NCBI GenBank assembly: GCA_963829485.1 | Contig: CAWHIK010000004.1 | Coordinates: 1-64,000, forward strand | From: JBGPQJ01 sp963829485 | GTDB taxonomy: Bacteria > Chloroflexota > Anaerolineae > Anaerolineales > Villigracilaceae | Length of the DNA: 64,000 nt | Direction: 5' to 3' | In this document: positions 1-8,842 of the stretch, in pieces | Position numbering within the stretch: position 1 is the first letter of the stretch | Layout of the letters: the number at the start of each line of letters is the position of its first letter | Notes under the pieces: model-generated | Database searches by the model: none | The model's input: the letters and a program-made list of their open reading frames with translations, nothing else | Told to the model about the DNA's origin: nothing | Made by a program: the position numbers and the translations under genes

Positions 1-60
1 CGATATCCATCAATTCAATAAAGCTTGCTATCTATGTTGGACATTAGGCAGTCAATCTGA

Positions 61-360
61 TCAAATTCGGCTCAGTACCTTACTGGTACTGGGTCTCCGG
101 CAAAAGATGCAATTTTAGAGCTTATTGATGATTTCCCAGGGAATGATGAGAAAGCGGCTGAACGCATTGACCAATTCACGAAAAAGGCTATAGTTTAGGA
201 TATTCAACCCCAACAGGTACCGCAGATTGGGCCGGTGCCGCTCTGTTAGCCAGTTTAATCTTAACTGTACTATATCCCTATCGTTTCGTAGACTTTCGTC
301 AATCGCGCTGGATTAATTTTGCTAAAGCATTGGATTACAAATATCCGCCATCAGGCGAGA
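61..360 (+). other. Unassigned A+T-richer left end with gene fragments
   Basis: No complete gene is visible here. Plus-strand frame 1 is open from about 61 to a stop at 196-198 (ending FTKKAIV). Frame 3 is open from about 171 past 350 and includes a hydrophobic stretch (ALLASLILTVLYPYRFVDF) that could be a membrane segment. The base composition is visibly more A+T rich than the flanking genes. The minus-strand ABC permease that should continue here stops being recognisable at about 350-360, so the stretch is probably unrelated DNA joined by rearrangement or assembly. I cannot name the fragments. Confidence 0.35.
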
Positions 361-1556
361 TGTTGACCAGGGCGAAATACCACCAGTTTCCCAATATGGG
401 CACGTGCAGGACAAACACCAGAAGCGCTGACAGAATTGCCGCGATCACGCCTCCAAACAACATATAGCTGATGTATTTACCGAATAAGGCTTCCGCCGCC
501 GACAGGGGTGAAACACGGAAGAGTTCCATGGTGCCGACATTTCGCTCGCGAACTATGGATAAGGCGGCAAACGTAACTGCCAGATGCTGAAGCAGGAGCG
601 TCAATACTGCCATGGCGAAGAAATCCAAAATGGAAGGCTCGATGTTCGCTACGCTTTTTGTCTCGCTGCGAAAAGGGCTGACAATAATATCAGGGCTAAT
701 GCTCTGGAACTCTGCCAGCTTGCCGTCCAAGTTGGTGATGTCATTGTCTACCTTGTCAAGGCGCGCAAGCCGCTCGTCCCTGGTGACTGAAATATCTTCA
801 AGTTGGCTGGTGTCTTGACGCAGGTCGGTGACCGTGCTCTTTACCGAGTCTTCGCTGCCTCCGTTCGTGCCATTCGCTTGCTGCAAACCGTCCAGCAAAC
901 CCAGGCTGACTCCCACCGCCTGGGAAATAACATCCACGTTGCTGGACAGCTCCTGCTGTTTTTGCTGGGCAAGCATTGCATCTCCACTTTGCACAGCCTG
1001 GCGCATGGCAGACACGTTTTGATGGGCTTCTTGCAAGTTGGTGCGCAAGTTGATCTGCTTCGACCTGTCCCTGTACGGCAAAGGAGCGCAGCACCTGCTG
1101 GTTAACCACGCCCGCGTAGAGCCATCCCAGGTATTTGATGTAGCTTATTTTCACGGGATCAATCTCGTGGTGATATAAGGTGAAAATGGCCTGCTGATTG
1201 TTCTTGATGGTGTTGGCGGCATCCTCGGGCACCACAATAACAAGGTCCACTAGTCCCTGTTGCAATTGGTCGAGAGCATCGGCCTGGTCGTCATTCACCC
1301 CGGCATAGGTGAACAGTAAGCCCATGGATTTCCCATACTGTTCAAAATCCAGGGCGGCAATGGGATTATCAGGCTGTGCAACGAACAGCGTGCGCACGGT
1401 GCTCGACTGGGCACGGTAGCCAATTCCAAAAATGAATAGGATTAAGAATGGACCCAGTACAAGGGTGGCGACCAACCGGGGCTGCCGCAAAATCTCAAAA
1501 ATTTCCTTCCGAAAGAATGAGGACGCCCGGATTATGCCTCGGAAAAAATTACCCAT
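335..1556 (-). CDS. ABC-2 type transporter permease, frameshifted and truncated at its C-terminus
   Basis: Membrane subunit of an ABC-2 exporter. The first part (from ATG 1556) has an N-terminal membrane helix (FLILFIFGIGYR) followed by a large extracytoplasmic domain, as in the YhhJ/YbhR group. The reading frame shifts near 1045-1080. The second part continues the extracytoplasmic coiled region and then shows membrane helices around FFAMAVLTLLLQHLAV and the conserved RERNVGTMELFRVSP loop. The protein ends at NISPDGGYL just after the helix following LLVFVLHVP, where family members continue with several more helices, so the C-terminus is missing. It overlaps the ATPase gene by 8 nt, which implies a coupled pair. 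Substrate unknown. Confidence 0.75.
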
Positions 1557-2586
1557 GCTTCACCTCCGGACGCACCAGCTCAACAAAGACATCTTCAAAG
1601 GACGGCGTATATTCCTCCACCGCCTGCACCTGAATATTTTGATGCTGCGCCCATGCCATCAGTTCGGGTGTGGCGGTGCTGGCTTGATCGACGATGATCC
1701 TCATGCTGTCGGGACCCGTGCGAATTGTTTTAGCCCGCACAAAGGACAGCGAGCGCAGTAGAGCCTCCGCCTGGAAATCGAATGGCTGTGTAGTACGAAA
1801 ATCGATCATATCGCCGCCATAGGCATGATGCCTTACACCACGAGGGGTATCCACCAGAAGCAACTTCCCATTGTTCTGTACACCCACCAGATCGCAGTTA
1901 TCTGCTTCGCTAACGTATTGGGTGGTGATGAATATCGTGCGTCCCTGGTTTTTAAGTTCCCCGAAATGGTCCCAAAACTTGCGTCTCAAGACGGGATCGA
2001 TCCCAGCGGTCGGTTCGTCCAGAAATAAAAGCTGCGGGTCGTGAACCAGAGTGGACGCCAGGCTGAGACGACGCAGCATCCCCCCCGAGATATTTCGAGC
2101 CAGCTTCGACCGGTGCTCGTACAACTCCACAAATTCCAAAGCTTCCTTTAGGCGTTTTCTCCTGAACAAGCCCATGCCATACAGAGAAGCAGCAAAGTTA
2201 AGGTTTTCCCATACGGTGAGGTTGGGGTAAAGTACGAACAGCTGTGGCATATAGCCAAGGCGTGCCCGATCGCCCTGGCTGAATTTATCCGGACTGCGAT
2301 CGAGCACAGTCACTTCGCCACTCGTGGGTATATAGACACCTGTCAATAAGCGAACCGTGGTTGTTTTTCCCGATCCACTGGGTCCAATAAAGCCGAAGAT
2401 GGAAGCGCGGGGTACTTCAAAGGAGATATCCTGTACAACGGTTTCATCGCCGAACTTTTTCGTCAAATGTCTGACGCTGATGACAGAGTCTTTGACTTGA
2501 ACCGGCTGCAGAGGATCTGCCTCAGCCGGGGAAACCGGTGCCAAAATTTCATTCTCCACCGCGATTACTTTTCCATTACCTTCCAT
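1549..2586 (-). CDS. ABC transporter ATP-binding protein
   Basis: ATPase subunit (345 residues) that should power the adjacent ABC-2 permease. Seen in order: a non-conserved N-terminal extension of about 35 residues, Walker A GPSGSGKTT, Q-loop (MPQLFVLYPNLTVWENL), signature ISGGMLRRLSLA with L-R in place of the usual K-Q after SGG, Walker B LLFLDEPTAG, and the switch region, where ITTQYVSEAD has Q in place of the common H. The C-terminal 90 residues resemble the accessory domain of drug/antibiotic-type exporters (CcmA/YhhH-like). A ribosome site (AAGGAG) lies before the ATG at 2586. Part of a minus-strand ATPase-permease operon; a second permease gene, if present originally, is lost with the left end. 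Confidence 0.88.
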   Translation of the reverse strand: MEGNGKVIAVENEILAPVSPAEADPLQPVQVKDSVISVRHLTKKFGDETVVQDISFEVPRASIFGFIGPSGSGKTTTVRLLTGVYIPTSGEVTVLDRSPDKFSQGDRARLGYMPQLFVLYPNLTVWENLNFAASLYGMGLFRRKRLKEALEFVELYEHRSKLARNISGGMLRRLSLASTLVHDPQLLFLDEPTAGIDPVLRRKFWDHFGELKNQGRTIFITTQYVSEADNCDLVGVQNNGKLLLVDTPRGVRHHAYGGDMIDFRTTQPFDFQAEALLRSLSFVRAKTIRTGPDSMRIIVDQASTATPELMAWAQHQNIQVQAVEEYTPSFEDVFVELVRPEVKHG

Positions 2587-2620
2587 GTTTGTTCTCCTTG
2601 TGCTTCAAATGGACACCGTA

Positions 2621-2830
2621 TCACGGGTTTATTCGCGCCGGATCTCTCACTACTGCCTGGCTGCGCGCACGAAGTTCCGTAATTTTTTGCCGCAGACTAA
2701 GCAGGGTGGTCTCGGCTTTGTCGATGCGCTCACGCTCACTGCGGACCTAGCGGGTGTAGGGGGCGACGTCATCTTTCAGGCGGGCGTCTGCTTTATCGAA
2801 CTTGTGCGTTGCGGATACTCTTCTGCCATA
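2621..2830 (-). pseudogene. Decayed gene remnant, coiled-coil C-terminus
   Basis: Between the AI-2E gene and the ABC ATPase, one minus-strand frame reads like a protein C-terminus: KFDKADARLKDDVAPYTR, an in-frame TAG at 2747-2749, then VRSERERIDKAETTLLSLRQ and a stop at 2621. The charged, helical, well-spaced sequence on both sides of the TAG suggests one former gene with a nonsense change plus a probable frameshift upstream near 2820. The helical C-terminal tails of dynamin-like GTPases look similar, but I cannot assign the family with confidence. Confidence 0.3.
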
Positions 2831-2878
2831 GTTGTGCTATCGACCTTGCCATTCTGGGTGCAGTCTTCATGTGTTTCT

Positions 2879-4131
2879 TCAAGGCTTTGCGGAACGAGGC
2901 GGACTACCATCAGAAGTGACAGGCTGAGGTGACCGGAATGGCTCGGAAGGTTCAGCCGGCAGAGCCGCTTGCAGAATGGGTTCAGCTTTCTCAATCAAAT
3001 GGGTTAGCCGTTCCATGCTGCTGGTCACCAGGGGCAGAGTCGGTCCATCCATTTCCCGTATGGTGTCCCAAACGCGCGCTTGGCGCTCTTTGAGGTCTGA
3101 AACCTGGGTGGCAGCCCCAGTGACAGCACGATGGCTGACAAGGCGGTCCACAGGATTTGACATACAAGTGATAAAGGCGGCGCTACCAGGATACCCAGAA
3201 AACCAAAAGCGTCTGCCAGGGCAATGAGCAGGACTACGGTCAGAATGGGATTATCCCACCTGCGGTTGAAGAGCCGCGGTTTGACCCAGACACCCAAGAC
3301 AACCAAGACGACGAGTGCATAAATTACTGTCAACAGGCTCATCTGCACGCTGGTCAGCAACCCAATCAAAAGCACCGGGATGAACACCAAAGCCACCCCG
3401 ACCACAGGAATCAGGCTTGCAAGAGCGCCAGCCAGTGCCAGGAGTGCCGGGTACGGGGATCCGAGCAGCCAATACCCCAAACCTAAAAGCAACCCCGCCA
3501 AAAGACAAAGGCTTACCTCGCTGCGTATATAGGAACCAAGGTCAGGCTCGACTGTCCGCCAAATACCACGCGCCTGTGTGCGCTGACCGGATGGAAGCAA
3601 CGAGAGCCAGAGACGTTCAAAATGAATTTGATTGATGCTCCAATAGATGCTCAGGAACAGAATGATGAGTGCACCACTCACAACGCCGCCAATGCCCTGC
3701 ATGAAGCCGAGTAAGGCCGGCAGAACAAGCTGCCCCTGATCGCCGGTGACTGCTTCGAAGAGTTTGCTCGGCGGTGGCAGCCGCGCAACAAGCGCCTGTT
3801 GGAATGAGCTGCCCTCCAACCAAATAGGCATTATCCATGCATCCTGTACCGATAGACTGCGAGCCAAATTCTGAATCTCCGAGATCGCGGCTCCAATGGT
3901 TAAGACAAGCAAGTAGCCGAAAAAGCCCAGGACCACAAGGTATAGAAAAATCCAGACCACGCGCGCTACAAAGGATCGCCCAGCTAGACGGTCAACCAAG
4001 GGGCGCAGCGCAGCCGCAAGCGCGAACGAGATCAACACATAAACAACGGTAATCCGGAACTGCCACAACACCACCAGCGCCAGAAGCGTGGTCATAACCG
4101 CCGCACCGAACCTTACCAATTGCTTTGTCAT
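2879..4131 (-). CDS. AI-2E family transporter (PerM-like), frameshift near the C-terminus
   Basis: Integral membrane protein of the AI-2E/PerM/TqsA family. The N-terminal part shows the typical pairs of helices (VMTTLLALVVLWQFRITVVY; RVVWIFLYLVVLGFFGYLLV), a hydrophilic mid-region, and the later helices LIPVVGVALVFIPVLLIGLL and the ILVAPPLSLVCQIL end. After LWTALSAIVLS the frame shifts (about 3110-3150), and the natural charged tail (SDLKERQARVWDTIREM and onward) continues in another frame to a stop at 2879. The combined span is one base short of a multiple of three, in line with one missing base. It overlaps the next AI-2E gene by 4 nt (ATGA), so both are likely co-translated. Substrate not predictable. 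Confidence 0.8.
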
Positions 4132-5402
4132 GGCGTATCCGAAGCAGGGACTTCTGCCAGCAGAGCATCCAGGTCGGTCGTAATGGTCTCGATCTCGTCC
4201 ATCACTTTATCAACCTGCTTGACCTTTAGGACCGAGCCCCATTTCTTGAACCGCGCCTGTTTACGCAGGTCTTGCGCCAGGTCTTGAGTTTCATACCGCA
4301 GCCGGCTGGCATAATCGCGTCCGGTCGAGACTTCCGGTTCCATCGCCACTGGATGAAAGACGAAGCGATCGAGCAGGAGTTGAATAATGGCCGCCATGGG
4401 AATTGCCATGAGCGCACCGGCAATGCCGAACAAAGAGCTAAAGGCAAAAATCGCCAGCAGGGAGACGAAAGGATTGACCCCCACCGCCTTGCGCATGACA
4501 CGCGGCACCAGCAGGCTGTTTTCCAATTGCTGAATAATAAGCGATGCAACGATCACCCAGACCAACTTTGAAGGCGCTATGGATAATGCAATTACCGCCG
4601 CAGGAATGGCGCCGAGCAGCGGCCCAATCATCGGTACAGCCTCCAGCACGCCCGCTATAAGCGCCAGCACCAGCGCATTGGGTAAGCCAATGAGCAGATA
4701 GGCAATCAGTGCCATGATGCCGATGGCCAGGCACAGGACGCCTTGTCCAACCAGGTAGAAACCAATCTTGGTTTCCATGGCTAAAATCAGTTCGCCTATA
4801 CTTTCGCGCTTGCTCTCTGGGAGCAGCAGCAACAATGATTGGACGATTCGCTGGCCATCGAGCGTCCAATAAAAAGCGAGTACCAGAATGACTATGACTA
4901 TAAAAATACCTTTAGAAACTAATGCCACATAACCCATCGCCTGCCCTGCAGAAGCCAGCATTTGCGGTCCCGTTTGCTGTACCGGCTCAAAGCCCGGTTG
5001 TGTCGCAGGGAGGAACTCGCCCAAACGCATAATCAATTGATTGGGGTTATTAGCCATCCACTCACGCAAGCCCTGGTAGTAACCCGGCACTGCGGCAGAA
5101 ATCGTTGTACTTTGTTCGACGATTAACGGGAATAACAATAGCACAAAGCCTATGACCAGGGCAAGCAACAGGAGGTAGATAAGGATAACCCCCGCTGTCC
5201 GAGGAAGTCCTCGCTGATGCAACCAGGTTACGGCTGGCCTGATCACCGTGCCCATCAGGACCGCGATAAACAAGATGAAAACGACTTGGGCAAAACGATA
5301 AAGAAGCCAGAAGCTAAGGATGACAAAAACCAGGACGAGAGTCGCCCATACGACCCGCCGGAAGGTCCAATTATTCATTTGCGAAGGAGGATGGATATCC
5401 AT
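4128..5402 (-). CDS. AI-2E family transporter (PerM-like)
   Basis: Intact 424-residue membrane protein of the same family as its downstream partner. Visible features are N-terminal helices (VVWATLVLVFVILSFWLLY, VVFILFIAVLMGTVI), the conserved LEAVPMIGPLLGAIPAAVIA segment typical of AI-2E proteins, late helices around ALMAIPMAAIIQLLLDRFVF, and a charged cytoplasmic tail of about 75 residues. A strong ribosome site (AAGGAGG) precedes the ATG. Two AI-2E genes in tandem with a 4-nt overlap suggest a hetero-oligomer or divergent paralogues. Family members act as permeases or Na+/H+ antiporters; no specific substrate can be read from sequence. Confidence 0.88.
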   Translation of the reverse strand: MDIHPPSQMNNWTFRRVVWATLVLVFVILSFWLLYRFAQVVFILFIAVLMGTVIRPAVTWLHQRGLPRTAGVILIYLLLLALVIGFVLLLFPLIVEQSTTISAAVPGYYQGLREWMANNPNQLIMRLGEFLPATQPGFEPVQQTGPQMLASAGQAMGYVALVSKGIFIVIVILVLAFYWTLDGQRIVQSLLLLLPESKRESIGELILAMETKIGFYLVGQGVLCLAIGIMALIAYLLIGLPNALVLALIAGVLEAVPMIGPLLGAIPAAVIALSIAPSKLVWVIVASLIIQQLENSLLVPRVMRKAVGVNPFVSLLAIFAFSSLFGIAGALMAIPMAAIIQLLLDRFVFHPVAMEPEVSTGRDYASRLRYETQDLAQDLRKQARFKKWGSVLKVKQVDKVMDEIETITTDLDALLAEVPASDTP

Positions 5403-5425
5403 GTTTTCGCCTGAGGGGTCCTTAC

Positions 5426-5922
5426 TTAGTTCGAGCCACTGATATCGCCGTTGGAAAACGGTCTGGATTCATCTTGTGCGGTTTGCGGGTTTATCAATCC
5501 CGGTCGATCCTCATCGTTGTAGACAATCCCGACCCGCAGTCTGTCACCCTCCAGGAAGGGAAAGTCGATGTAAGTCGGCAGCTTGCCAACCGAGCCGCGG
5601 TCCAGGATGAAGCCATAGCGCAGACCATCGCTATTGCAGGACACTAACTGCACTTGCAGGTCGTTAGCCAGGTCATGCAGCAAACGGGGATCGAAGTAAT
5701 CATTGAACGAGGCTGAAGTATGCGTAGCGATATATCTTGATGTAAAACGGCAAATAACACCACCAATCCGGTTTCCGGATCCTGCGCCAACCGCCAGCGG
5801 CTAAACTTTGGCAACAATCCCCAATGCGACAGTATGACCGGGACGCGGGCTCTGATCTGCATCGCTCTTTGATGAAATTGATTCAGGTCAACCATCTGGG
5901 TTATCATCGTTATCCTTTTCAC
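5426..5922 (-). CDS. Hypothetical protein, frameshifted
   Basis: Not recognised. Two overlapping minus frames join naturally into one soluble protein of about 165 residues. The first half starts MKRITMITQMVDLNQFHQRA and runs to VVLFAVLHQ. The frame shifts near 5735, and the second half (SFNDYFDPRLLHDLANDLQ through LPTYIDFPFLEGDRLRVG to DISGSN) ends at 5426. The span is one base short of a triplet multiple. There is no signal peptide or membrane helix. It lies 7 nt from the next upstream gene and so is probably in one transcript with the Ala-rich membrane protein. Confidence 0.5.
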
Positions 5923-5929
5923 GATTTAA

Positions 5930-6759
5930 TCAATTTACGCTTGATCTCATCCATCCAGCCGTCATTTGTTCGTCAGGGTTCGTAACCCCATACCGATCAT
6001 CGACAATATCGCTCTCGGATGGAAGGAATCTGTCTTGCGACTTCTCGATAGGCTGTGCGATTATGAGTTGGTTTTTCTGCTGTATCCTCAACCAGCGCCA
6101 GAAACCCCACAAGCAAAGACCCGCGAACAGAACAATCAAAACCGGCAGGCACCAGGTCCACAGGAATGCAATCGGACCTTCCTGCCTTTGTTCTGCACGC
6201 AGACGGGACTGGGAGGTATACCATTGCGATGTCGCAACCGCGGATTGAGTTTGTGTAGCGATATGGTCAGCGACAGCTGTCTGGGTCCCAGCAGCAATTA
6301 AGTCTTATTCTGTTGCTCCTGCGCCTGGGTCTGCCGGATCGCATCCTGGGTCAGTGCGGCGCTTTGCGTTGAATTGGCTGCATTTAAAGTTGCTTGTGCG
6401 TCGGCGCGCACAAGCTCAGCGTCAGCCGCCATTTGAGCAGCAATGACATCGGCGCTGTTTTGCTGCTGGGTTTGGGCTGCGCTCAGCGTTGCATCGGCCG
6501 AATTCAAGGTCGCCTGTGCATTGGCTCTGATAATTTCCGCAGTGGCAGCCGCCTGATTATCGGCGTAAATCTTCTCCTGGGTCTGAGCGGCTGCCAAAGT
6601 TGCCTGGCCATCCATTCCCGCAGGTGTAACTACAATCATCATGATCTCAGGCGCAGGGGAAGTCTCTAGCTGAGTACCACAGGAGGACATGATCAGCAAC
6701 GCCAATAGCAATAACCAGATAACGGCAATGACAATATAGAAGCGGTGGAATGGATTCAA
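5930..6759 (-). CDS. Ala/Gln-rich membrane protein with repeated QATL heptads, frameshifted
   Basis: Not recognised as a named family. N-terminus: membrane anchor or signal (FYIVIAVIWLLLLALLIMSSCG), with SSCG giving a possible lipobox. It is followed by an extracytoplasmic Ala/Gln/Thr-rich coiled region in which a unit like ANAQATLNSADATLSAAQTQ recurs several times. The frame shifts at about 6300, then the repeats continue (IATQTQSAVATSQWYTSQ) into a second membrane helix (LWTWCLPVLIVLFAGLCLW) and a short basic/acidic cytoplasmic tail ending at 5930. The topology would be an outside coiled-coil held by two membrane anchors. Confidence 0.55.
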
Positions 6760-6816
6760 GTAGATTTCCCAATCCTGCAGGATGACAAGTTGCCAGCCGA
6801 TACATCTGACAGGAAC

Positions 6817-7126
6817 CTAGACGGCATCTTTCAGTGCCTTGAGAAGCCTAACCTTAATCACCTTGTGTGCCGGTTTTGCCTTGTAGGTCATCGGCTCCTT
6901 GGTGAATGGGTTGACGCCTTCGTGTTGAGGGCGTGGCAGGTTTGTTAACGACGTTCAATTTGAGCAGACCAGGTATGATAACTTCGCCCGGTCCCCGCTT
7001 GCCGAGTTCCTGGGCAACCATCGCGTTGATCGCATCAAGTGCTGACGTGGCTTGCTTCTTGGTAAGGCCGCTTTTCTCTGCCAGGGTAGTCACGAACTGG
7101 GACTTGGTCATTTTTTTGGTAGACAT
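6817..7126 (-). CDS. hup: HU family DNA-binding protein, frameshifted
   Basis: Histone-like HU/IHF protein that would bend and compact DNA. The start chosen is ATG at 7126 (MSTKKMTKSQFV), because AAAGGAG lies just before it; the longer frame upstream has no such site. The N-terminal dimerisation helices (LAEKSGLTKKQATSALDAI) and the GEVIIPGLLKLNVV strand are clear. Near 6925 the frame shifts; the rest of the DNA-binding arm (RHEGVNPFTKEPMTYKAKPA, then VIKVRLLKALKDAV) continues in another frame to a TAG at 6817. The span has one extra base relative to triplets. The basic Lys-rich N-terminus and the RHEGVNP arm resemble HU variants of Chloroflexota and Proteobacteria. Confidence 0.82.
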
Positions 7127-7174
7127 TTTATATCTCCTTTGTATATCGATAACTCTTTTCAACTGGGTAATTTT

Positions 7175-7613
7175 TCACTTCGCATTTGATTGCGAAATTC
7201 CCTTGACCATGGCGGCAGTTTTTTCCGGTTGGTCAACCCGCGTCGCCACATCTGCTTGCGCAATGATCCCTACAACCATGTTGTTTTTATCCACAACAGG
7301 AATGCGGCGCAATTGATGCTCAGACATCGCATTCATTGCTTTCTGTAAATCATCGTCAGCGAGGCAGGTTACTACTTTACTGGTCATTACTGCCTCCACT
7401 TTCGTGGAATTGGCGTCGCGCCCTTTAGCCACAATTCTTTAAAGTCAGATCGCGATCGGTCACGATACCGACCAGTTTTCGAGTCTGGTCGTTTTCGATC
7501 ACGGGGATCGAACCGATGTTCTCGCGTTTCATCAATTGTGCGACCTTTGCCACCTTGTCATCAGGCAGGCAGCAAACGGGATTTTTCGTCATCACTTCAT
7601 TACATTTCTTCAT
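7175..7613 (-). CDS. CBS-domain pair protein, frameshifted
   Basis: Small stand-alone Bateman-module protein expected to bind adenosyl nucleotides and sense energy state or stress. First CBS motif: VMTKNPVCCLPDDKVAKVA with IGSIPVIEND and LVGIVTDRDLTLK. The second copy has VMTSKVVTCLADDDLQKAM with QLRRIPVVDKNNMVVGIIA. The two halves lie in different frames; one extra base near 7440 (AAAGAATTG where AAAGATTG would restore KIVAKGRDA) explains this. The start ATG 7613 (MKKCNEVMTK) is chosen over the longer upstream frame because the domain begins there. Located inside the stress island. Confidence 0.82.
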
Positions 7614-7662
7614 GATATTCGCCTCTCTTGGGATGGAATCAGCACTATCTTTGCAAAGTGAT

Positions 7663-7692
7663 GGAGTGGGCAACCGGAAGGTTGCCCACTCC
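7663..7692. terminator. Perfect 13-bp stem hairpin, probable terminator
   Basis: GGAGTGGGCAACC, loop GGAA, then the exact complement. On the plus side it is followed by TGTTTTTA. It lies between the stop of the lmo0937-like gene and the start of the CBS gene, both on the minus strand, so it probably ends or attenuates transcription between them. Confidence 0.55.
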
Positions 7693-7713
7693 TGTTTTTA
7701 TCGGAACGCGGGT

Positions 7714-7872
7714 CTAAGCGATTCCCAACACGTTCAAAACAACCAGGACGACCACGATAACGAGCAAAACATGGATCCAACTGCCTGCACGAGGCAATCT
7801 TGGGCTAATACTTCCACCCAGAAAACCCAGCAGCCAAAGTATTACTAGAATTACGATGATAGTCCACAACAT
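7714..7872 (-). CDS. lmo0937-like small membrane protein
   Basis: A 52-residue protein. It starts MLWTIIVILVILWLLGFLGG and ends VVVLVVLNVLGIA, with a short polar turn (SPRLPRAGSWIH) between two membrane helices. This two-helix pattern, including the LWTIIVIL start and the WIH turn, matches the lmo0937/DUF5670 family of small stress-linked membrane proteins. AAAGGAG is 8 nt before the ATG. A small hairpin (GGGCGA-TTT-TCGCCC type, 7888-7901) sits directly upstream of the ribosome site and could limit its access. Confidence 0.7.
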   Translation of the reverse strand: MLWTIIVILVILWLLGFLGGSISPRLPRAGSWIHVLLVIVVVLVVLNVLGIA

Positions 7873-7991
7873 GATATTTCTCCTTTTGGGCGAAATCGCC
7901 CAGTATGATGATTATGGAAGGTGGTTTACGTGATGCCACCCGTTGGAAGTTCTGGAACCGATAGACCTATAGACCGACATGGCGCCTGAAC

Positions 7992-8063
7992 TCATCTTAC
8001 AATAAAGGCTCCCCGGTCACATCCATCGACCGGGGAGTTTCCGTCTCCGCCACTTGGGGGAGG
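7992..8063 (-). repeat. Two-hairpin intergenic element, copy 1
   Basis: First of four related intergenic elements of about 72-78 bp. Main stem CTCCCCGGTC / GACCGGGGAG is a perfect 10-bp pairing with loop ACATCCATC. It is followed on the plus strand by the near-invariant block CTCCGCCACTTGGGGGAG, which can form a second short stem. It starts 6 nt past the stop codon of the PAP2 gene. Confidence 0.75.
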
Positions 8064-8068
8064 TTGAA

Positions 8069-8842
8069 TCAGAAGCGCAGTACAGGCCAGAAGGGTTCCA
8101 TAAGGGTTACAAGAATCCCCCAAACCAGTCCAAGCACAACACCTGCGATGACATCCCTTGGATAGTGCGCGCCGACGTAGATCCGCGTGAAACCGACCAG
8201 AACAGCGACTGCATACAGTGCAGCAACTACGACCAAACCAGGATGGAAGTGATTGACCAACAACGTCATCATGAAAAATATCTGGGTGGTATGACCGCTG
8301 GGAAAGGAATCCCCTTTTTCCCGCCAGCCGATGACGCGTGCCTTATCAATAGTAAGGAAAGGGCGGTCCCGGCCTAACAACATCTTGATGGTCTCCACCA
8401 GCAACCAGAGCGTGAGCGTGCCAAAAATAATTTCGATGGCCAGCTCACGGTAGTTCAACAGGAAAAACGCGAAAGCTGCAATAAATGCTGCCAGCATGTT
8501 ACCAAGCTGGGTTGCCAGCCACATGATGCGATCCAGCCATTTGGGATAACCTCGCAGGTTTAAGAGCATAAAAACCCGGGAGTCCAGGCGCTGACCAGCT
8601 GACCAAATCAGGGACAATGTCACCAGGGCGAATAGAAAAAGCAAGACGACCAGTCCTCGCTGGGCGCTCAACGCCATCCATAGCGACGCCCGCACACCGC
8701 CCGGCAGCAGTATGAGGAACAGGACAAGTCCAATCACCAGGAGCAGCAGGAAAGCCGGCCGGCGTCGATGGGCAGACCAAAAGGAAGTGCGATGCGCTAC
8801 TACTGGGGGCAGGGGAACCGGCTCGGGAACGCGATTATTCAT
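8069..8842 (-). CDS. PAP2 superfamily phosphatase
   Basis: Membrane lipid phosphatase (257 residues), probably acting on phosphatidic acid, undecaprenyl pyrophosphate or similar at the outer face of the membrane. The three PAP2 motifs are present: KMLLGRDRPF (K-x6-RP), FPSGHTTQ (PSGH with catalytic His), and RIYVGAHYPRDVI (R-x5-H-x3-D). An N-terminal soluble segment of about 30 residues precedes the first of about six helices. The start overlaps the end of the lipid kinase gene by 8 nt, so the two opposing activities on lipid phosphates are translationally coupled. Confidence 0.9.
   Translation of the reverse strand: MNNRVPEPVPLPPVVAHRTSFWSAHRRRPAFLLLLVIGLVLFLILLPGGVRASLWMALSAQRGLVVLLFLFALVTLSLIWSAGQRLDSRVFMLLNLRGYPKWLDRIMWLATQLGNMLAAFIAAFAFFLLNYRELAIEIIFGTLTLWLLVETIKMLLGRDRPFLTIDKARVIGWREKGDSFPSGHTTQIFFMMTLLVNHFHPGLVVVAALYAVAVLVGFTRIYVGAHYPRDVIAGVVLGLVWGILVTLMEPFWPVLRF

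Noticed and set aside
584..1105. Plus-strand reading frames opposite the ABC permease (584-790, 612-818, 803-1105)
   Set aside because: They lie wholly antisense to a well-supported gene, have no ribosome site and no family resemblance.
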